This document shows positions 45,826-55,040 of a stretch of 64,000 nt of DNA, piece by piece. Made by a program: the position numbers and the translations under genes. The first letter of the stretch is position 1, and every line of letters starts with the position of its first letter. Source of the DNA: Pseudomonas syringae CC1557 (GTDB lineage: Bacteria; Pseudomonadota; Gammaproteobacteria; Pseudomonadales; Pseudomonadaceae); the NCBI RefSeq assembly GCF_000452705.1, contig NZ_CP007014.1:5486501-5550500 (forward strand), given 5' to 3'. The notes below the pieces were generated by a model that was given only the letters and a program-made list of their open reading frames with translations, did no database searches and was not told where the DNA came from.

Positions 45826-46373
45826 TTGATAGCCATCTGTGTGCCGGCCAGCGTCACGTTCGTGATCCGCTCGCCTTGGTTGATTGATACGCCTGGTCGC
45901 AAGCCTGGCAAGGCCGCGATCATTGCGCTTTGGCTGCCTTGGTAACCGTCGAAAAGGTTAACCGGCGCCTGCAACGGCGACCGAGCGCCGAAGAAACTGT
46001 CAGCCCAGGCACCGACGTAGATCTCGCCGTCACCCTGTTGCTGCCAGATAAAATTCTTGATGCCGAACACCCGCGCCATGCTGCCCAGCGCCTGATAACC
46101 AGCGCCCAAGTTGTAGAAGAACGGCGTCTTGACGCGTGCGTAGGCCTGATCCGGAACCCGGAAACGCAGGCCAGTCTTGCTATCGATATCAGCCAGCACA
46201 GCGCGCAGATCCACGTGGCGCAGGTTGATGGGCAACGGGTTGGCCAGCACCGCGGCTAACTCACGACACAGCACCACCTGCTCGATGCAGTTGGTGGCGG
46301 TGCAGCGCTCGACATAGCCAATGAAATGACGCTGCAGGACCGCTTCGTTGTAGCCGATATCGAAGGTGACCAA
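45798..46373 (-). pseudogene. Phage baseplate hub protein, N-terminal part missing
   Basis: A 191-residue open frame that corresponds to the central and C-terminal part of a contractile-phage hub protein (Mu gp44/T4 gp27 type): VTFDIGYNEAVLQRHFIGYVERC, then FFYNLGAGYQALGSMARVFGIKNFIWQQQGDGEIYVGAW and the C-terminal RITNVTLAGTQMAIKW. The protein pattern runs a few codons upstream (TVKGLVTFDIG) but then becomes GC-rich nonsense without a start near the expected place, so the first 100 or so residues are lost or scrambled. Overlaps the spike gene by 28 bases. Decayed prophage or tailocin relic. Confidence 0.65.
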
Positions 46374-46581
46374 ACCTTTGACGGTGGGACCTGCACACCC
46401 CGGCGGACAAGCGGGACGCCAGCGGGCACCGGGACGGGGCCATGATGGACGTGTACGACCTCAGTGTTCCGCTGGTCAATGCCCCTCAGACGTAACGATG
46501 GCCTGATGAAGCTTTGGGCTTTAATCCAAGACCGTACTCAGCGGTGGGACATGCGCTCTCGACCTGGTGGCCAGTAGACGC

Positions 46582-46606
46582 AAAAAAAAGCCCATGAGCG
46601 CGGGCC
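46582..46606 (-). terminator. Rho-independent terminator read on the minus strand
   Basis: On the minus strand, GCCC, a loop GCGCTCAT, GGGC, then a run of eight Ts. The stem is short but the T-run is long. It would stop transcription coming from 47 kb towards the phage relic. Confidence 0.55.
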
Positions 46607-47007
46607 TTTCTGTGGTGGGTCAATTGAACATAGGCCGTGTTATGGGTACTTCAGAACACGCTCTGATGAGCGAGGGGCCGCATTCGATCCAAAGAGGACG
46701 CCATGGAAAGCATAGTCCTCGTTCCTTGAGTGGGGAAAGTCACGGTATAAAGCGCCACGGTTCTGCTTGATAAAAATAAGTTTTTGCAGCGGAAACTTAG
46801 TGTGAGTTACTCGGTCCGTATAAATAGTAGCATTTTGCACTTTTATAATTTTGCCCGATGCCCAAATCGCGAAAAATTTATCAAGGAGTCTGAGAAACTA
46901 AAGTATTCGTAAGCTCTTATTTTTTGACAGAAAATAAACTCTCGTGTTCGGTCGCACGGCCTACTGACTTTGCTTGTGGTTTTGATTCCTTTTTGAACGG
47001 AGCTTTC
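46607..47007. other. AT-rich intergenic region
   Basis: No supported gene. The right half is AT-rich (for example TTTTATAATTTTG at 46840-46853, with a TATAAT at 46844) and probably holds the promoter of the repeat-protein gene. Confidence 0.45.
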
Positions 47008-47427
47008 ATGAAACTTAAGGTTTTTCTATTGGGTTCGATTCTTCTTGTTGCGCCCTTGTATCAGGCGTTGGCCGACAGTTGCAGTAAGAATTTGTCTGGC
47101 GGCTACAGTTGCAGATACGATGATGGAACGACCTCTATAAGCAGCGCTAATGCTATGGGTGGGCAAGATACTCATTATAGCGATGGTCGCACCTCGAACA
47201 GCAGCGCTAATCTTTCAGGCGGGCAAAATACCCGCTACAGCGATGGCACGACGTCGAGAAGCACCGCTAACGTTTTTCACGGACAAGATACAGCCAACAG
47301 TGATGGCAGTTCGTCGCAAAGCAGCGAGAATCTTCTTGGCGGACAAGACACTCGTTACAGCGATGGTCGTACGTCGAGAGGCACACCCAATGCATTTGGC
47401 GGGCAAGAGACTAGCTATCACAAGTAA
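47008..47427 (+). CDS. Secreted protein made of 20-residue tandem repeats
   Basis: A 139-residue protein with a signal peptide (MKLKVFLLGSILLVAPLYQALA). The mature chain is almost entirely a 20-residue repeat with consensus GGQDTRYSDGRTSxSSANxx, five full copies and one partial from residue 31. Glycine, serine, threonine and a YSDG turn recur at fixed positions, as in beta-solenoid or surface-adhesion repeats. Two cysteines lie before and in the first unit. No function is known to me. ATG 47008 has ACGGAG upstream and gives a perfect signal peptide; the frame is open back to 46924. Confidence 0.75.
   Translation: MKLKVFLLGSILLVAPLYQALADSCSKNLSGGYSCRYDDGTTSISSANAMGGQDTHYSDGRTSNSSANLSGGQNTRYSDGTTSRSTANVFHGQDTANSDGSSSQSSENLLGGQDTRYSDGRTSRGTPNAFGGQETSYHK
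47098..47424 (+). repeat. 60-bp in-frame tandem repeats
   Basis: Units start at 47098, 47158, 47218, 47278, 47338 and 47398 (partial). Each encodes one 20-residue repeat of the secreted protein. Third positions vary, so the repeats are not fresh copies. Confidence 0.85.
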
Positions 47428-47481
47428 GGAGTGACGTATACCGTTTCAGCGTCGCATCCACCTATACCATTGTTTGCAAAA

Positions 47482-47504
47482 AAGCCCGCCGAGGCGGGCT
47501 TTTC
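47482..47504 (+). terminator. Rho-independent terminator
   Basis: AAGCCCGCC, GA, GGCGGGCTT, then TTC, with A-run in front, so it may act in both directions; it ends the repeat-protein transcript. Confidence 0.8.
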
Positions 47505-47825
47505 GGTAAGACGGATTGGACATGGAACGCGTTATTCGATGGTGTCGCAGGCGAAGGTCTCAATTTGACTGACGTTGTCTTCAAACACCTCCTCCAGTTA
47601 ATTAAGGACGTTTCTTTTTCGTGTCTATGCGTCAGACGCCTCCATTCCTGACGAGGCTGAACAGAACTTCGTACCGTCAATTCCCGAGCTGGTCTGATAG
47701 AGCATCAGCACTTGTTACGCGCTTACTCGAAACATCTTGAACAGATGGCCCGGTCAGCCTCCCCCTAAAGCTCCCCCCACCCCCGTCGATACCCTCCTTA
47801 CACCCCGCAATCATGGATCGATGAA
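47505..47825. other. Intergenic region
   Basis: About 320 bases in which I see no gene, RNA or clear promoter. Confidence 0.4.
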
Positions 47826-48563
47826 ATGGTTATCTCACTCACCCCCGGCAACAACACCTCTCCCACCATCACTCTGCCCAACTCTGGCGTGACACTCACT
47901 CCGAAGCCGCTCACCGATGCGCAAAAAGAAGCGCTGAAGAATGCTGCCGCCAACACGCCCGCCGTGGTTTACCACCCCAGTACTGAAGTGCCTGCCACGA
48001 CAGAGCCGATGGTGGCTATCGATACCTGGGTAGGCCGCTCGCAGTCGCCTGACTTCCCTAAAATGGTGGCGCAGCACACGTCTTCGACGGAGGCGTTGAA
48101 GACTTCGTATGACGCGTTCAAATCGACGCTGGCGTCGGTCTACCCCGATCTGGCCAGCAAGAAGTTCGGCTTCACGATTGAGGCGGACGGCAACTTGAAG
48201 GCGACCAACAGTGCTGGCGAGTTGAGCGCTGCGGACACCAAGCAGTTGAACACGCTGTTGAACGCGTCGAGCGGGCTGAAAGCGGCAGCGGCTACTTATC
48301 GGGAGACGGCCATTGATCTGGTCGATTCCGATTCGCCCTGGAGTGGCAGTTATCTGGGTCGTTACAACCTGACCAAAGAGAACTTCGCCAGCTCGCTGGA
48401 TCTGGGCGCGTTGTTTATTCCCAAGACGTCGACACCGTCCAAGGAACAGTCGGATGGCATGTTCTTCAATCAGCTGGCCTACAAGGGTGTGCTGCACACT
48501 CAGGAAACGGAGGCGGCCATGCTGGCTGCGCGTGCGGCGGAGAAGGCTGCCCCTGCGGGTTGA
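47826..48563 (+). CDS. Hypothetical soluble protein
   Basis: A 245-residue protein without signal peptide or membrane helix. A proline/threonine-rich start (TPGNNTSPTITLPNSGVTLTPKPLT) precedes helical sequence with YDAFKSTLASVYPDLASKKFGF, a beta hairpin FTIEADGNLKAT, and ADTKQLNTLLNASSGLKAAAATYRE. The low-complexity N-terminus and Ser/Thr content are seen in some secreted P. syringae proteins, but I find no hrp box upstream, so secretion is not claimed. No family recognised. Confidence 0.6.
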   Translation: MVISLTPGNNTSPTITLPNSGVTLTPKPLTDAQKEALKNAAANTPAVVYHPSTEVPATTEPMVAIDTWVGRSQSPDFPKMVAQHTSSTEALKTSYDAFKSTLASVYPDLASKKFGFTIEADGNLKATNSAGELSAADTKQLNTLLNASSGLKAAAATYRETAIDLVDSDSPWSGSYLGRYNLTKENFASSLDLGALFIPKTSTPSKEQSDGMFFNQLAYKGVLHTQETEAAMLAARAAEKAAPAG

Positions 48564-48573
48564 TGCCGACCAG

Positions 48574-49047
48574 TCAGCAAATCGGCAGACGTTGCGGGCG
48601 GATGTAGTAATTATCAAACTCGCCGCTCTCAACGAGCTGAAACCCATGGCGAAGATAGAAACGATTCGAGTCGCTTCCCTTGAGCGCTCCCACGCGCACG
48701 GCTGATGATGTCGCATCCGCTTGCGCAAACACCTGACAAAGCACAGCCGAACCTATGCCCTGCCCTTGCGCACTCGGCATGATGTACAGGTGATCCAGCA
48801 GCAGGCCATCGTCAATTGGCTTGATCACCACGAAACCAACCCTGTTGCCGGAAACCTCGATGTAACGTGTATGCGGTGCAGAAAACCCTTCACGAAAACG
48901 CTCGCGTGCACGTACAGGATCAAACCTTCCGATACGTTCAAGACTTTCGCGCATGGCTTCGATACGCATTGCCACCAGCGTCTCGAAGTCTTCGGGCTGG
49001 ACTGTTGTCAGCGTAACCGCAGGATTATCTTTGTGGGGCTGCAACAT
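48574..49047 (-). CDS. GNAT-family N-acetyltransferase
   Basis: A 157-residue acetyl-CoA-dependent acetyltransferase. LDHLYIMPSAQGQGIGSAVLCQVF carries the acetyl-CoA loop (Q/RxxGxG/A), and SNRFYLRHGFQLVESGEFDNYYI is the C-terminal GNAT motif. The substrate is unknown. It converges with the hypothetical gene at 47.8 kb. Confidence 0.88.
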   Translation of the reverse strand: MLQPHKDNPAVTLTTVQPEDFETLVAMRIEAMRESLERIGRFDPVRARERFREGFSAPHTRYIEVSGNRVGFVVIKPIDDGLLLDHLYIMPSAQGQGIGSAVLCQVFAQADATSSAVRVGALKGSDSNRFYLRHGFQLVESGEFDNYYIRPQRLPIC

Positions 49048-49252
49048 TCAACGGCTCCAGTGTCGCGCTATCGAGATCACGCTTTGGTAACGATAAATGC
49101 CCCGCCGACGTCCGGGTCATATCAGTAGGTTTGGCATAGGGCTCCATTGTTCAGCCCCAACAGGATGAACGGCCCCTGCACCACGGATTTACGCCGAACC
49201 GAGTGCCCTGAATCAAGGTCTATCCTGCATCTTTTAAACATCGGTAACCCTA

Positions 49253-49783
49253 GTGCCCAGAATCATTACGGATCAGACACCTCAGAAAGTGGCGGATGAG
49301 CAGCAGGTCAAATTATTTGGCTCGCCCAAGGAAAGGCTGGATTTCTATCGACGCGAGATTCATTACGAAACCACCAACCTGTCCAACCGTACCAACGCGT
49401 ATCTGTCGGCACAGTCGTTTCTGGTTATTGCCTATGCCTCGTCGATGGCGAACGTGAATACTGAATGGGGCGCGATGTTCACGTTGGTGGTGCCGCCGAT
49501 GCTGGCGTTACTGGGCCTGCTCTGCACCCTGTTCGCCTGGCCAGGCATTCGGGCGGCGTGCGACATCATTCAGCACTGGCATCACAAGCAGGCGCAGTTG
49601 CTACGCAGCGAGCCTGCCATCGGTCTGACCTATGACGACTCGCCACTGTTCAGCGACTGGGAGTCCAGCGAAACCGGGCCGAAAAAATCCTTGCTGTTCT
49701 CCAAGCGCAGTCCTTGGCTGTTCAGCTTTTTCTGGATATTCCTCGGCGGTTTCGCAGTGTTTGTGCAGTTGATTGCGGATTGA
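49253..49783 (+). CDS. Membrane protein of unknown function
   Basis: A 176-residue protein. A soluble start (LDFYRREIHYETTNLSNRTNAY) runs into a hydrophobic pair of helices (SFLVIAYASSM and TLVVPPMLALLGLLCTLFAWPGIR), then a cytoplasmic loop and a final helix (SFFWIFLGGFAVFVQLI). It starts with GTG 49253, since no suitable ATG exists before the membrane part; GGTAA lies in front. The layout resembles small membrane effector modules, but I cannot name a family. Confidence 0.6.
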   Translation: MPRIITDQTPQKVADEQQVKLFGSPKERLDFYRREIHYETTNLSNRTNAYLSAQSFLVIAYASSMANVNTEWGAMFTLVVPPMLALLGLLCTLFAWPGIRAACDIIQHWHHKQAQLLRSEPAIGLTYDDSPLFSDWESSETGPKKSLLFSKRSPWLFSFFWIFLGGFAVFVQLIAD

Positions 49784-50047
49784 AGGCTCGGATCTATAGA
49801 GATGAGGTTAATACGCAGACATGAGGTCTGGCATCACAGGCTGCGTTGTACTCTCATGACCAGAAATCCGGCGACACGTCACCTTCCCCATGTTTTTTCA
49901 GCCATTCTGAAAAAGCGTTTAACACTATTCCCTCCAGCAAGCATTCAGTCCGCAGCCATAAACGTGCAAGCTCTCCTGCACTCGTCGGGCCGGATTGACG
50001 CCGCTTGCTAATCGCAGTAAATATGCACTCGAGGGAATATCTGATTT

Positions 50048-50404
50048 ATGGCTTGGGATGTCGAATACACGGACGAATTCGAGGATTGGTGGGTCGCCCT
50101 CAGCGAGAACACTCAGGAGGATATTGACTCGCATGTGCGGCTGCTGGAGGAACGGGGGCCACACTTGGAATACCCGTTCTCTAGTGGGTTGCATGGTACG
50201 CGACACAGTCACATGCGCGAGCTACGCGTGCAAAGCGCAGCGAAGCCCATCAGGATTTTTTACGCATTTGATCCTACACGTACCGCAATCCTCCTGATAG
50301 GCGGGGACAAGACAGGAGATAAGCGATTTTATGAACGGATGCTGGCTGTCGCAGATCGTCTTTACGACGATCACCTTGCCGCACAGCAAAACGAAAACAG
50401 GTAG
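50048..50404 (+). CDS. Type II toxin, RelE/HigB (Gp49) family
   Basis: A 118-residue toxin of the Gp49/HigB type, expected to cut mRNA at the ribosome. Landmarks are YTDEFEDWWVAL at the start, LEYPFSSGLHGTRHSHMRELRVQSAAKPIRIFYAFDPTRTAILLIGGDK and FYERMLAVADRLYDDHL. The toxin precedes the antitoxin, as is usual for HigBA. Six bases separate the genes. Confidence 0.9.
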   Translation: MAWDVEYTDEFEDWWVALSENTQEDIDSHVRLLEERGPHLEYPFSSGLHGTRHSHMRELRVQSAAKPIRIFYAFDPTRTAILLIGGDKTGDKRFYERMLAVADRLYDDHLAAQQNENR

Positions 50405-50409
50405 CCATC

Positions 50410-50736
50410 ATGGCCGGAAAAAAATTTTCAGCGCTACGTGAAAAGATGTCGCCCGAAGCTCAGGCTCGTGGGCAGGAAAAATTCGAGCAGTTACGCGATG
50501 AACTGGACCTTGCCGAGCTCCGCCGTGCGAGGATGCTCTCTCAGGAGTCCCTTGCCCAGCTTTTGCAGGTAAGCCAAGGCAGCGTGGCGAAGATGGAGAA
50601 GCGGACTGATATGTATATCAGTACCGTCAGACGCTTTATCGAAGCCATGGGTGGCGAACTAATCGTAACTGCACGGTTCCCGGATCACGCAATACGTATC
50701 ACCCAGTTTTCCGATCTCGGAAAACCGAAAGATTGA
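50410..50736 (+). CDS. Antitoxin, XRE family (HigA-like)
   Basis: A 108-residue antitoxin and probable autorepressor. The N-terminal helix KFSALREKMSPEAQARGQEKFEQLRDEL is typical of this antitoxin group. The helix-turn-helix RARMLSQESLAQLLQVSQGSVAKMEKRTDMYISTVRRFIEAMGGEL follows. It neutralises the toxin encoded directly upstream. Confidence 0.9.
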   Translation: MAGKKFSALREKMSPEAQARGQEKFEQLRDELDLAELRRARMLSQESLAQLLQVSQGSVAKMEKRTDMYISTVRRFIEAMGGELIVTARFPDHAIRITQFSDLGKPKD

Positions 50737-50766
50737 TCAGGACAGCAGCCTGAAGCGTGCCCAATA

Positions 50767-50797
50767 AGAATGCCCCGGCCAAAAACCGGGGCATTCT
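50767..50797. terminator. Bidirectional terminator between higA-like gene and the porin
   Basis: AGAATGCCCCGG and CCGGGGCATTCT form a perfect 12-bp stem around CCAAAAA between two convergent genes. Confidence 0.75.
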
Positions 50798-50822
50798 CGT
50801 TATTGCCTATCCTCTCACCCCA

Positions 50823-52097
50823 TCAAAAAACGTTGATAGGGTAATCGACGAAGATGCGGGTCTCGTTGCCTTCGCTGTTGTAGGCCTGTGCGTCGTCTGA
50901 CACGCGCAGGAACGAGTTGCGCAGGCGGACCGAGAGGTTTTTGGCAGGGCCGCTCTGGACCACGTAGCTCAGTTGGCTGAAGATTTCGCGTTCGGTGCCG
51001 TCGCCGCTGCCAGCGGTGCCGTCGTCGATGTTGTCACCGCGCACGTAGGCGACCTTGTAGCTCAGGCAGGGCAGGACCAGCCCGGACAGGTCGATGCCAT
51101 AGGCCGCCTGCCACGAGCGCTCGTCCTTGCCGTTGAAGTCGGACCAGTAGGAGTTGGCGAGGTAGATGGTGTTGCCGCCATCGCCGAAACCGCCGTCGTT
51201 GCGATAACCGCCGTAGGCGTAGCCCATGTCACCGGTACTGCGCTGGTGCGCCAGGGTGAAGGTGTGGATGCCCGTGGCCCAGGTTGCGGCCAAGCTCCAT
51301 ATCTTGTTGTCACGCGCATCACTGGTGGTGAAGTCTTTATCCAGTTTGGTCTTGTAGCCGTTGAAGTCGAGGGTCAGCGACTGGTCTTGCGGCAGGGCAA
51401 AAACGTAGTTCAGGTTCACGTATTGCTTTTTGAGCACGTCTTCGTTGTCGGAGGCGTAGAACGCGGCGCTGAATTCATCGGTGAATTTGTAGCTGCCACC
51501 GTAGACGTTGATGCTTTTCAGGTCGCCGCTGTCGCGGCCTTCAGCGCTCTTGCGCGCTTCCTGCGTGAAACGCCCTGCAACCAGTTCAAGCCCGTCGATC
51601 TCTTTGGAGGTGATCATCGTGCCGGTGTAGCTTTCCGGCAACAGCCGGGAGTTGTCATAGCTCAGCACCGGCAATTGCGGCATCTGCTCGCCGTACTTGA
51701 TGACGGTATTGGAGAAGCGCGCTTTTACCGCTGCGCCTGCACGGGACAGATCATCGGCTGCTGCGCCGCTGTCGCCCTGCTTGAAGAAGTCGATGCCGCC
51801 ATTGCCGCTGCGGCCCTTGCCGCCGTCCAGGCGAACGCCGTACAGCGCAAAGGCATCGACGCCCACGCCGACCGTGCCCTGCGTGAAACCGGAGGCGAAC
51901 GTGCCCATGAAAGCCTGGCCCCATTCGGACTTGTCTTCACGGTTATTCTTGTAGTCGCGGTTGATGTACGCATTGCGCAGGTTGACGTTCAGACTGCTGT
52001 CTTCGACGAAACCCTTTGAATCTGCCTGTCCCTGGGCCATGGCCTGACTGGCGCTGATGATGCCCAAAGCGAGCATACCCATACGTTTGTTGAGCAT
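50823..52097 (-). CDS. OprD-family outer-membrane porin
   Basis: A 424-residue porin for small substrates, often amino acids or carboxylates. The signal peptide is MLNKRMGMLALGIISASQAMAQ. The mature start DSSLNVNLRNAYINRDYKN and WGQAFMGTFASGFTQGTVGVGVDAFALYGVRLD are typical of OprD, and the last residue is phenylalanine (YPINVF), the outer-membrane assembly signal. Length matches the family (about 420). ATG 52097 follows AGGAAGACAGG. The substrate cannot be told from sequence. Confidence 0.93.
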   Translation of the reverse strand: MLNKRMGMLALGIISASQAMAQGQADSKGFVEDSSLNVNLRNAYINRDYKNNREDKSEWGQAFMGTFASGFTQGTVGVGVDAFALYGVRLDGGKGRSGNGGIDFFKQGDSGAAADDLSRAGAAVKARFSNTVIKYGEQMPQLPVLSYDNSRLLPESYTGTMITSKEIDGLELVAGRFTQEARKSAEGRDSGDLKSINVYGGSYKFTDEFSAAFYASDNEDVLKKQYVNLNYVFALPQDQSLTLDFNGYKTKLDKDFTTSDARDNKIWSLAATWATGIHTFTLAHQRSTGDMGYAYGGYRNDGGFGDGGNTIYLANSYWSDFNGKDERSWQAAYGIDLSGLVLPCLSYKVAYVRGDNIDDGTAGSGDGTEREIFSQLSYVVQSGPAKNLSVRLRNSFLRVSDDAQAYNSEGNETRIFVDYPINVF

Positions 52098-52323
52098 CCT
52101 GTCTTCCTTTTCTGCTAATTGACATGCGCTGTGGCGGCGGCCTGATGGCCGTCCTGGCTTCCAGCCCCTGAACAAGCGGTGTGGAGAGCCGCACGAAGTC
52201 ATCGCAGTGGACTACGGATGCACGTACAAGGAGTGAAGCCACAGGCAGTGGGGCGCGAATCCTATTCCCGGCGCCTGGGGGTGTCAAACGCGTAAATGGC
52301 CGGGCCGCAGCCTGGTGTATTGC

Positions 52324-52530
52324 TTAATCTGTCAGCACGCAAAGCAGCGCTTCAAGTTCGGCGTCGTTGAACAAGCCGGCCGGGTAGCGCTGCAACAGCA
52401 TGGCGCGCACGTCTGGTCTGGGTTTCGCGGGCCGGGTCATCTTTAACCAATCCGCCAGCAACTGGCGGGCCTCGTTACTGGGAGAAGCAGACAAACCACG
52501 AACTGACTGCGGGCTTATCAATGCGTTCAT
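52324..52530 (-). CDS. Small hypothetical protein
   Basis: A 68-residue protein, basic in the middle (RPAKPRPDVRAMLLQRYPAG) with an acidic C-terminus (NDAELEALLCVLTD). GAGG lies 8 bases before ATG 52530. No family recognised; reading frame and Shine-Dalgarno look real. Confidence 0.5.
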   Translation of the reverse strand: MNALISPQSVRGLSASPSNEARQLLADWLKMTRPAKPRPDVRAMLLQRYPAGLFNDAELEALLCVLTD

Positions 52531-52664
52531 AACGAAAACCTCTTGATTCATGAGGGGCTGAATCTACTGATGCCATGTGACAGTCAAGCTAATAAAACGG
52601 TTTTCCGCCAATCTGATTTACTGTCACCGCGGATAAATCTGACGAGAAAGTTATACAGTAACGT

Positions 52665-52692
52665 ATAAAAAAGCCCATCAGATGATGGGCTT
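52665..52692 (-). terminator. Terminator of the agmatine operon
   Basis: On the minus strand, AAGCCCATCA, TC, TGATGGGCTT, then TTTTTTA; 57 bases after the aguA stop. The stem is a perfect 10 bp. Confidence 0.8.
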
Positions 52693-52748
52693 AGTAGAGC
52701 AAGATCGAGACCAATTAGTTACTGCCAGATACTACTAGTCACGAAGCA

Positions 52749-53855
52749 TTACGCCTTGTAAGGGGCAGGCTGCTGCTGCGTGAGGCAGTGAATATTGCCA
52801 CCGCCGAGCAGCAATTCCCGACCCGGAACCATCACCACCTCATGCTCCGGAAACAGCTTTTGCAGGATTTCCCGGGCGACTCCGTCCATCGGATCGTCAA
52901 AGCCTGGCGCAATAACGCCGCCATTGACGATCAGAAAGTTCACGTAGGATCCGGCCAGACGCACCGATGGATTGCGTTCCTGACTGCCATGCACCTGATC
53001 GACGCCGGCACATTCTTCTTCTGTCGCAAACAATGGACCGGGAATCGGCATTTTATGAACGATAAACGAGCGACCCTGTGCATCCTGGGTGTTTTCGAAA
53101 ATACTCATCGCCGCATGGCAACGCGAGTAGTTGGGGTCTTCGGGATCATCGGTCCAGGCCAGTAACACTTCACCCGGGCGGATATAGCAGCAAAAGTTAT
53201 CCACATGCCCGTCGGTTTCGTCGTTGAACAGACCATCCGGTAGCCAGATGATTTTATCCACAGCCAAATAGTCGCTGAGCACCGTTTCGATCTGCTCGCG
53301 GTTCAGGTGAGGATTGCGATTACGATTGAGCAGACACTCTTCAGTGGTGATCAGTGTGCCCTCGCCATCAACGTGGATCGAGCCGCCTTCCAGCACGAAG
53401 CCTTCTGTGGCGTAGCGCGGGCAGCGCTCGATTTCCAGCACCTTGCTGCCCACTTGCGAGTCAAGATTCCACGGCGCATACAGCCCGCCGTCGAAGCCGC
53501 CCCAGGCATTGAATTCCCAGTTCACGCCACGCATTTCACCACGGTCGTTGATGACAAAGGTCGGGCCACTGTCGCGCACCCAGGCATCGTTGCTGCTCAT
53601 TTCAACAACACGGATGTTCGGCATGTCCAGACGCGCCCGAGCGTTGTCGTACTGCCCTGCAGACACCGCCACAGTCACCGGCTCGAAGCGGGCGATGGCC
53701 TTGGCCACTGCTACGTGTGCGGCCTGCGCGGGCTTGCCGCCCAGGCGCCAGTTGTCCGGGCGCTCGGGCCAGATCATCCAGATCTTGGTCTGCGGCGCCC
53801 ATTCGGCTGGCATGTGGAAACCATCGGCGCGTGGCGTGCTGTTGAGCGTGGTCAT
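52749..53855 (-). CDS. aguA: Agmatine deiminase
   Basis: A 368-residue enzyme converting agmatine to N-carbamoylputrescine and ammonia. Landmarks are [22 protein letters not shown] at the start, [15 protein letters not shown], the [24 protein letters not shown] and ETDGHVDNF segments with the catalytic His/Asp, and the catalytic cysteine in [15 protein letters not shown]. It lies 5 bases after aguB on the same strand and the pair is a standard Pseudomonas agmatine-to-putrescine operon. The terminator at 52.67 kb ends it. Confidence 0.96.
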   Translation of the reverse strand: MTTLNSTPRADGFHMPAEWAPQTKIWMIWPERPDNWRLGGKPAQAAHVAVAKAIARFEPVTVAVSAGQYDNARARLDMPNIRVVEMSSNDAWVRDSGPTFVINDRGEMRGVNWEFNAWGGFDGGLYAPWNLDSQVGSKVLEIERCPRYATEGFVLEGGSIHVDGEGTLITTEECLLNRNRNPHLNREQIETVLSDYLAVDKIIWLPDGLFNDETDGHVDNFCCYIRPGEVLLAWTDDPEDPNYSRCHAAMSIFENTQDAQGRSFIVHKMPIPGPLFATEEECAGVDQVHGSQERNPSVRLAGSYVNFLIVNGGVIAPGFDDPMDGVAREILQKLFPEHEVVMVPGRELLLGGGNIHCLTQQQPAPYKA

Positions 53856-53860
53856 GGCGA

Positions 53861-54739
53861 TCAGGACTCCAGCGAACCGTCGAGGGTCTTGACTGCGCCG
53901 TACAGGTTCGGACGGCGATCACGGAACGTGCCCCAGGCGCTGCGGATGTGCTCCAGCTCGTCCAGGTCGAAGCTGTGCACCAGCACGCCTTCCTCGGTTT
54001 CGTTGAGTTCAGCGACCTTTTCACCAAACTGGTTGGCAATGAACGACGAGCCGTAGAAGGTGATGTCGTAGCCGTCCTGCTCTTCGTTGCCGATACGGTT
54101 GCTGGCGATCAGCGGCATCAGGTTTGCGCCGGCATGGCCTTGTTGCACACGCTGCCAGTGGTCGCGCGAGCTGATGGTCTTGTCATGCGGCTCGCTGCCG
54201 ATGGCGGTCGGGTAGAAAAGGATTTCTGCGCCCTGCAACGCCATGCTGCGCGCGCACTCCGGAAACCACTGATCCCAGCAGATGCCTACGCCGATTTTCG
54301 CGTAACGGGTCTGCCACACCTTGAAGCCGGTATCGCCCGGGTTGAAGTAGTACTTTTCGTGGTAGCCAGGGCCGTCCGGGATGTGGCTCTTGCGGTAGAT
54401 GCCCAGGTTGCTGCCATCTGCATCGATGATCGCGATGGTGTTGAAACGCGCACGGCCAGCCAGCTCGAAGAAGCTGATGGGCAGTACGACTTGCAGCTCT
54501 TTGGCGATCTTCTGGAAATGCTTGATCGCGACGTTGGATTCAAGCGTCGTCGCCAACTGCAGATAGTCCGCGTTCGGCTTCTGGCAGAAGTACGGGGTTT
54601 CGAACAGCTCCTGAATCAGGATGATCTGTGCGCCCTTGGCGGCAGCTTCACGTACCAGCTTTTCAGCGGTCTCGATGTTGGCTTCCAGGTCCCAGGAACA
54701 GGCCATCTGGGTAGCAGCGACAGAAACGATACGGCTCAT
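53861..54739 (-). CDS. aguB: N-carbamoylputrescine amidase
   Basis: A 292-residue nitrilase-superfamily enzyme hydrolysing N-carbamoylputrescine to putrescine, CO2 and ammonia. The catalytic triad shows as the glutamate in [10 protein letters not shown], the lysine in [15 protein letters not shown] and the cysteine in [12 protein letters not shown]. First gene of the aguB-aguA operon. The start [14 protein letters not shown] follows GGAG. The putrescine produced could feed the aminotransferase gene that lies next door. Confidence 0.96.
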   Translation of the reverse strand: MSRIVSVAATQMACSWDLEANIETAEKLVREAAAKGAQIILIQELFETPYFCQKPNADYLQLATTLESNVAIKHFQKIAKELQVVLPISFFELAGRARFNTIAIIDADGSNLGIYRKSHIPDGPGYHEKYYFNPGDTGFKVWQTRYAKIGVGICWDQWFPECARSMALQGAEILFYPTAIGSEPHDKTISSRDHWQRVQQGHAGANLMPLIASNRIGNEEQDGYDITFYGSSFIANQFGEKVAELNETEEGVLVHSFDLDELEHIRSAWGTFRDRRPNLYGAVKTLDGSLES

Positions 54740-54929
54740 GAAAATATCTCCAGGGGCGGATGCAAAGGGCTTAACACCATAGCAGACGAGCGATGACGAT
54801 TATGAAGGCCTTTATAGCGGATAAAAATCGACTTTAAAAGCTGATAATTTTAATTACGTGCAATTAATGGAATTTTTTACCGATATTAATCTGTTTATAG
54901 TTCATATCGGCGCCAGTTCGCAAACCGAG

Positions 54930-55026
54930 TGTGACGCAGAGCGTCAGGAACGATGAGCATGCGAAAGAACACCTATCGTACCCATGCTCTGGTATGGGTA
55001 CGTCGTTCTGGACGCTCTGCGTCCGC
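54930..55026. repeat. REP doublet (BIME)
   Basis: GTGACGCAGAGCGTCAGGAACGA (54930-) and its inverse TCGTTCTGGACGCTCTGCGTCC (ending 55026) flank an inner palindrome TACCCAT...ATGGGTA, giving a symmetrical two-REP element. The rest of the 54.74-55.04 kb gap holds the aguB promoter. Confidence 0.85.
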
Positions 55027-55040
55027 TCTCAGATGCAACG

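Noticed and set aside
47098-47424. Regular 60-bp repeats considered as a CRISPR array
   Set aside because: The units are in frame, contiguous without spacers and encode a secreted repeat protein.
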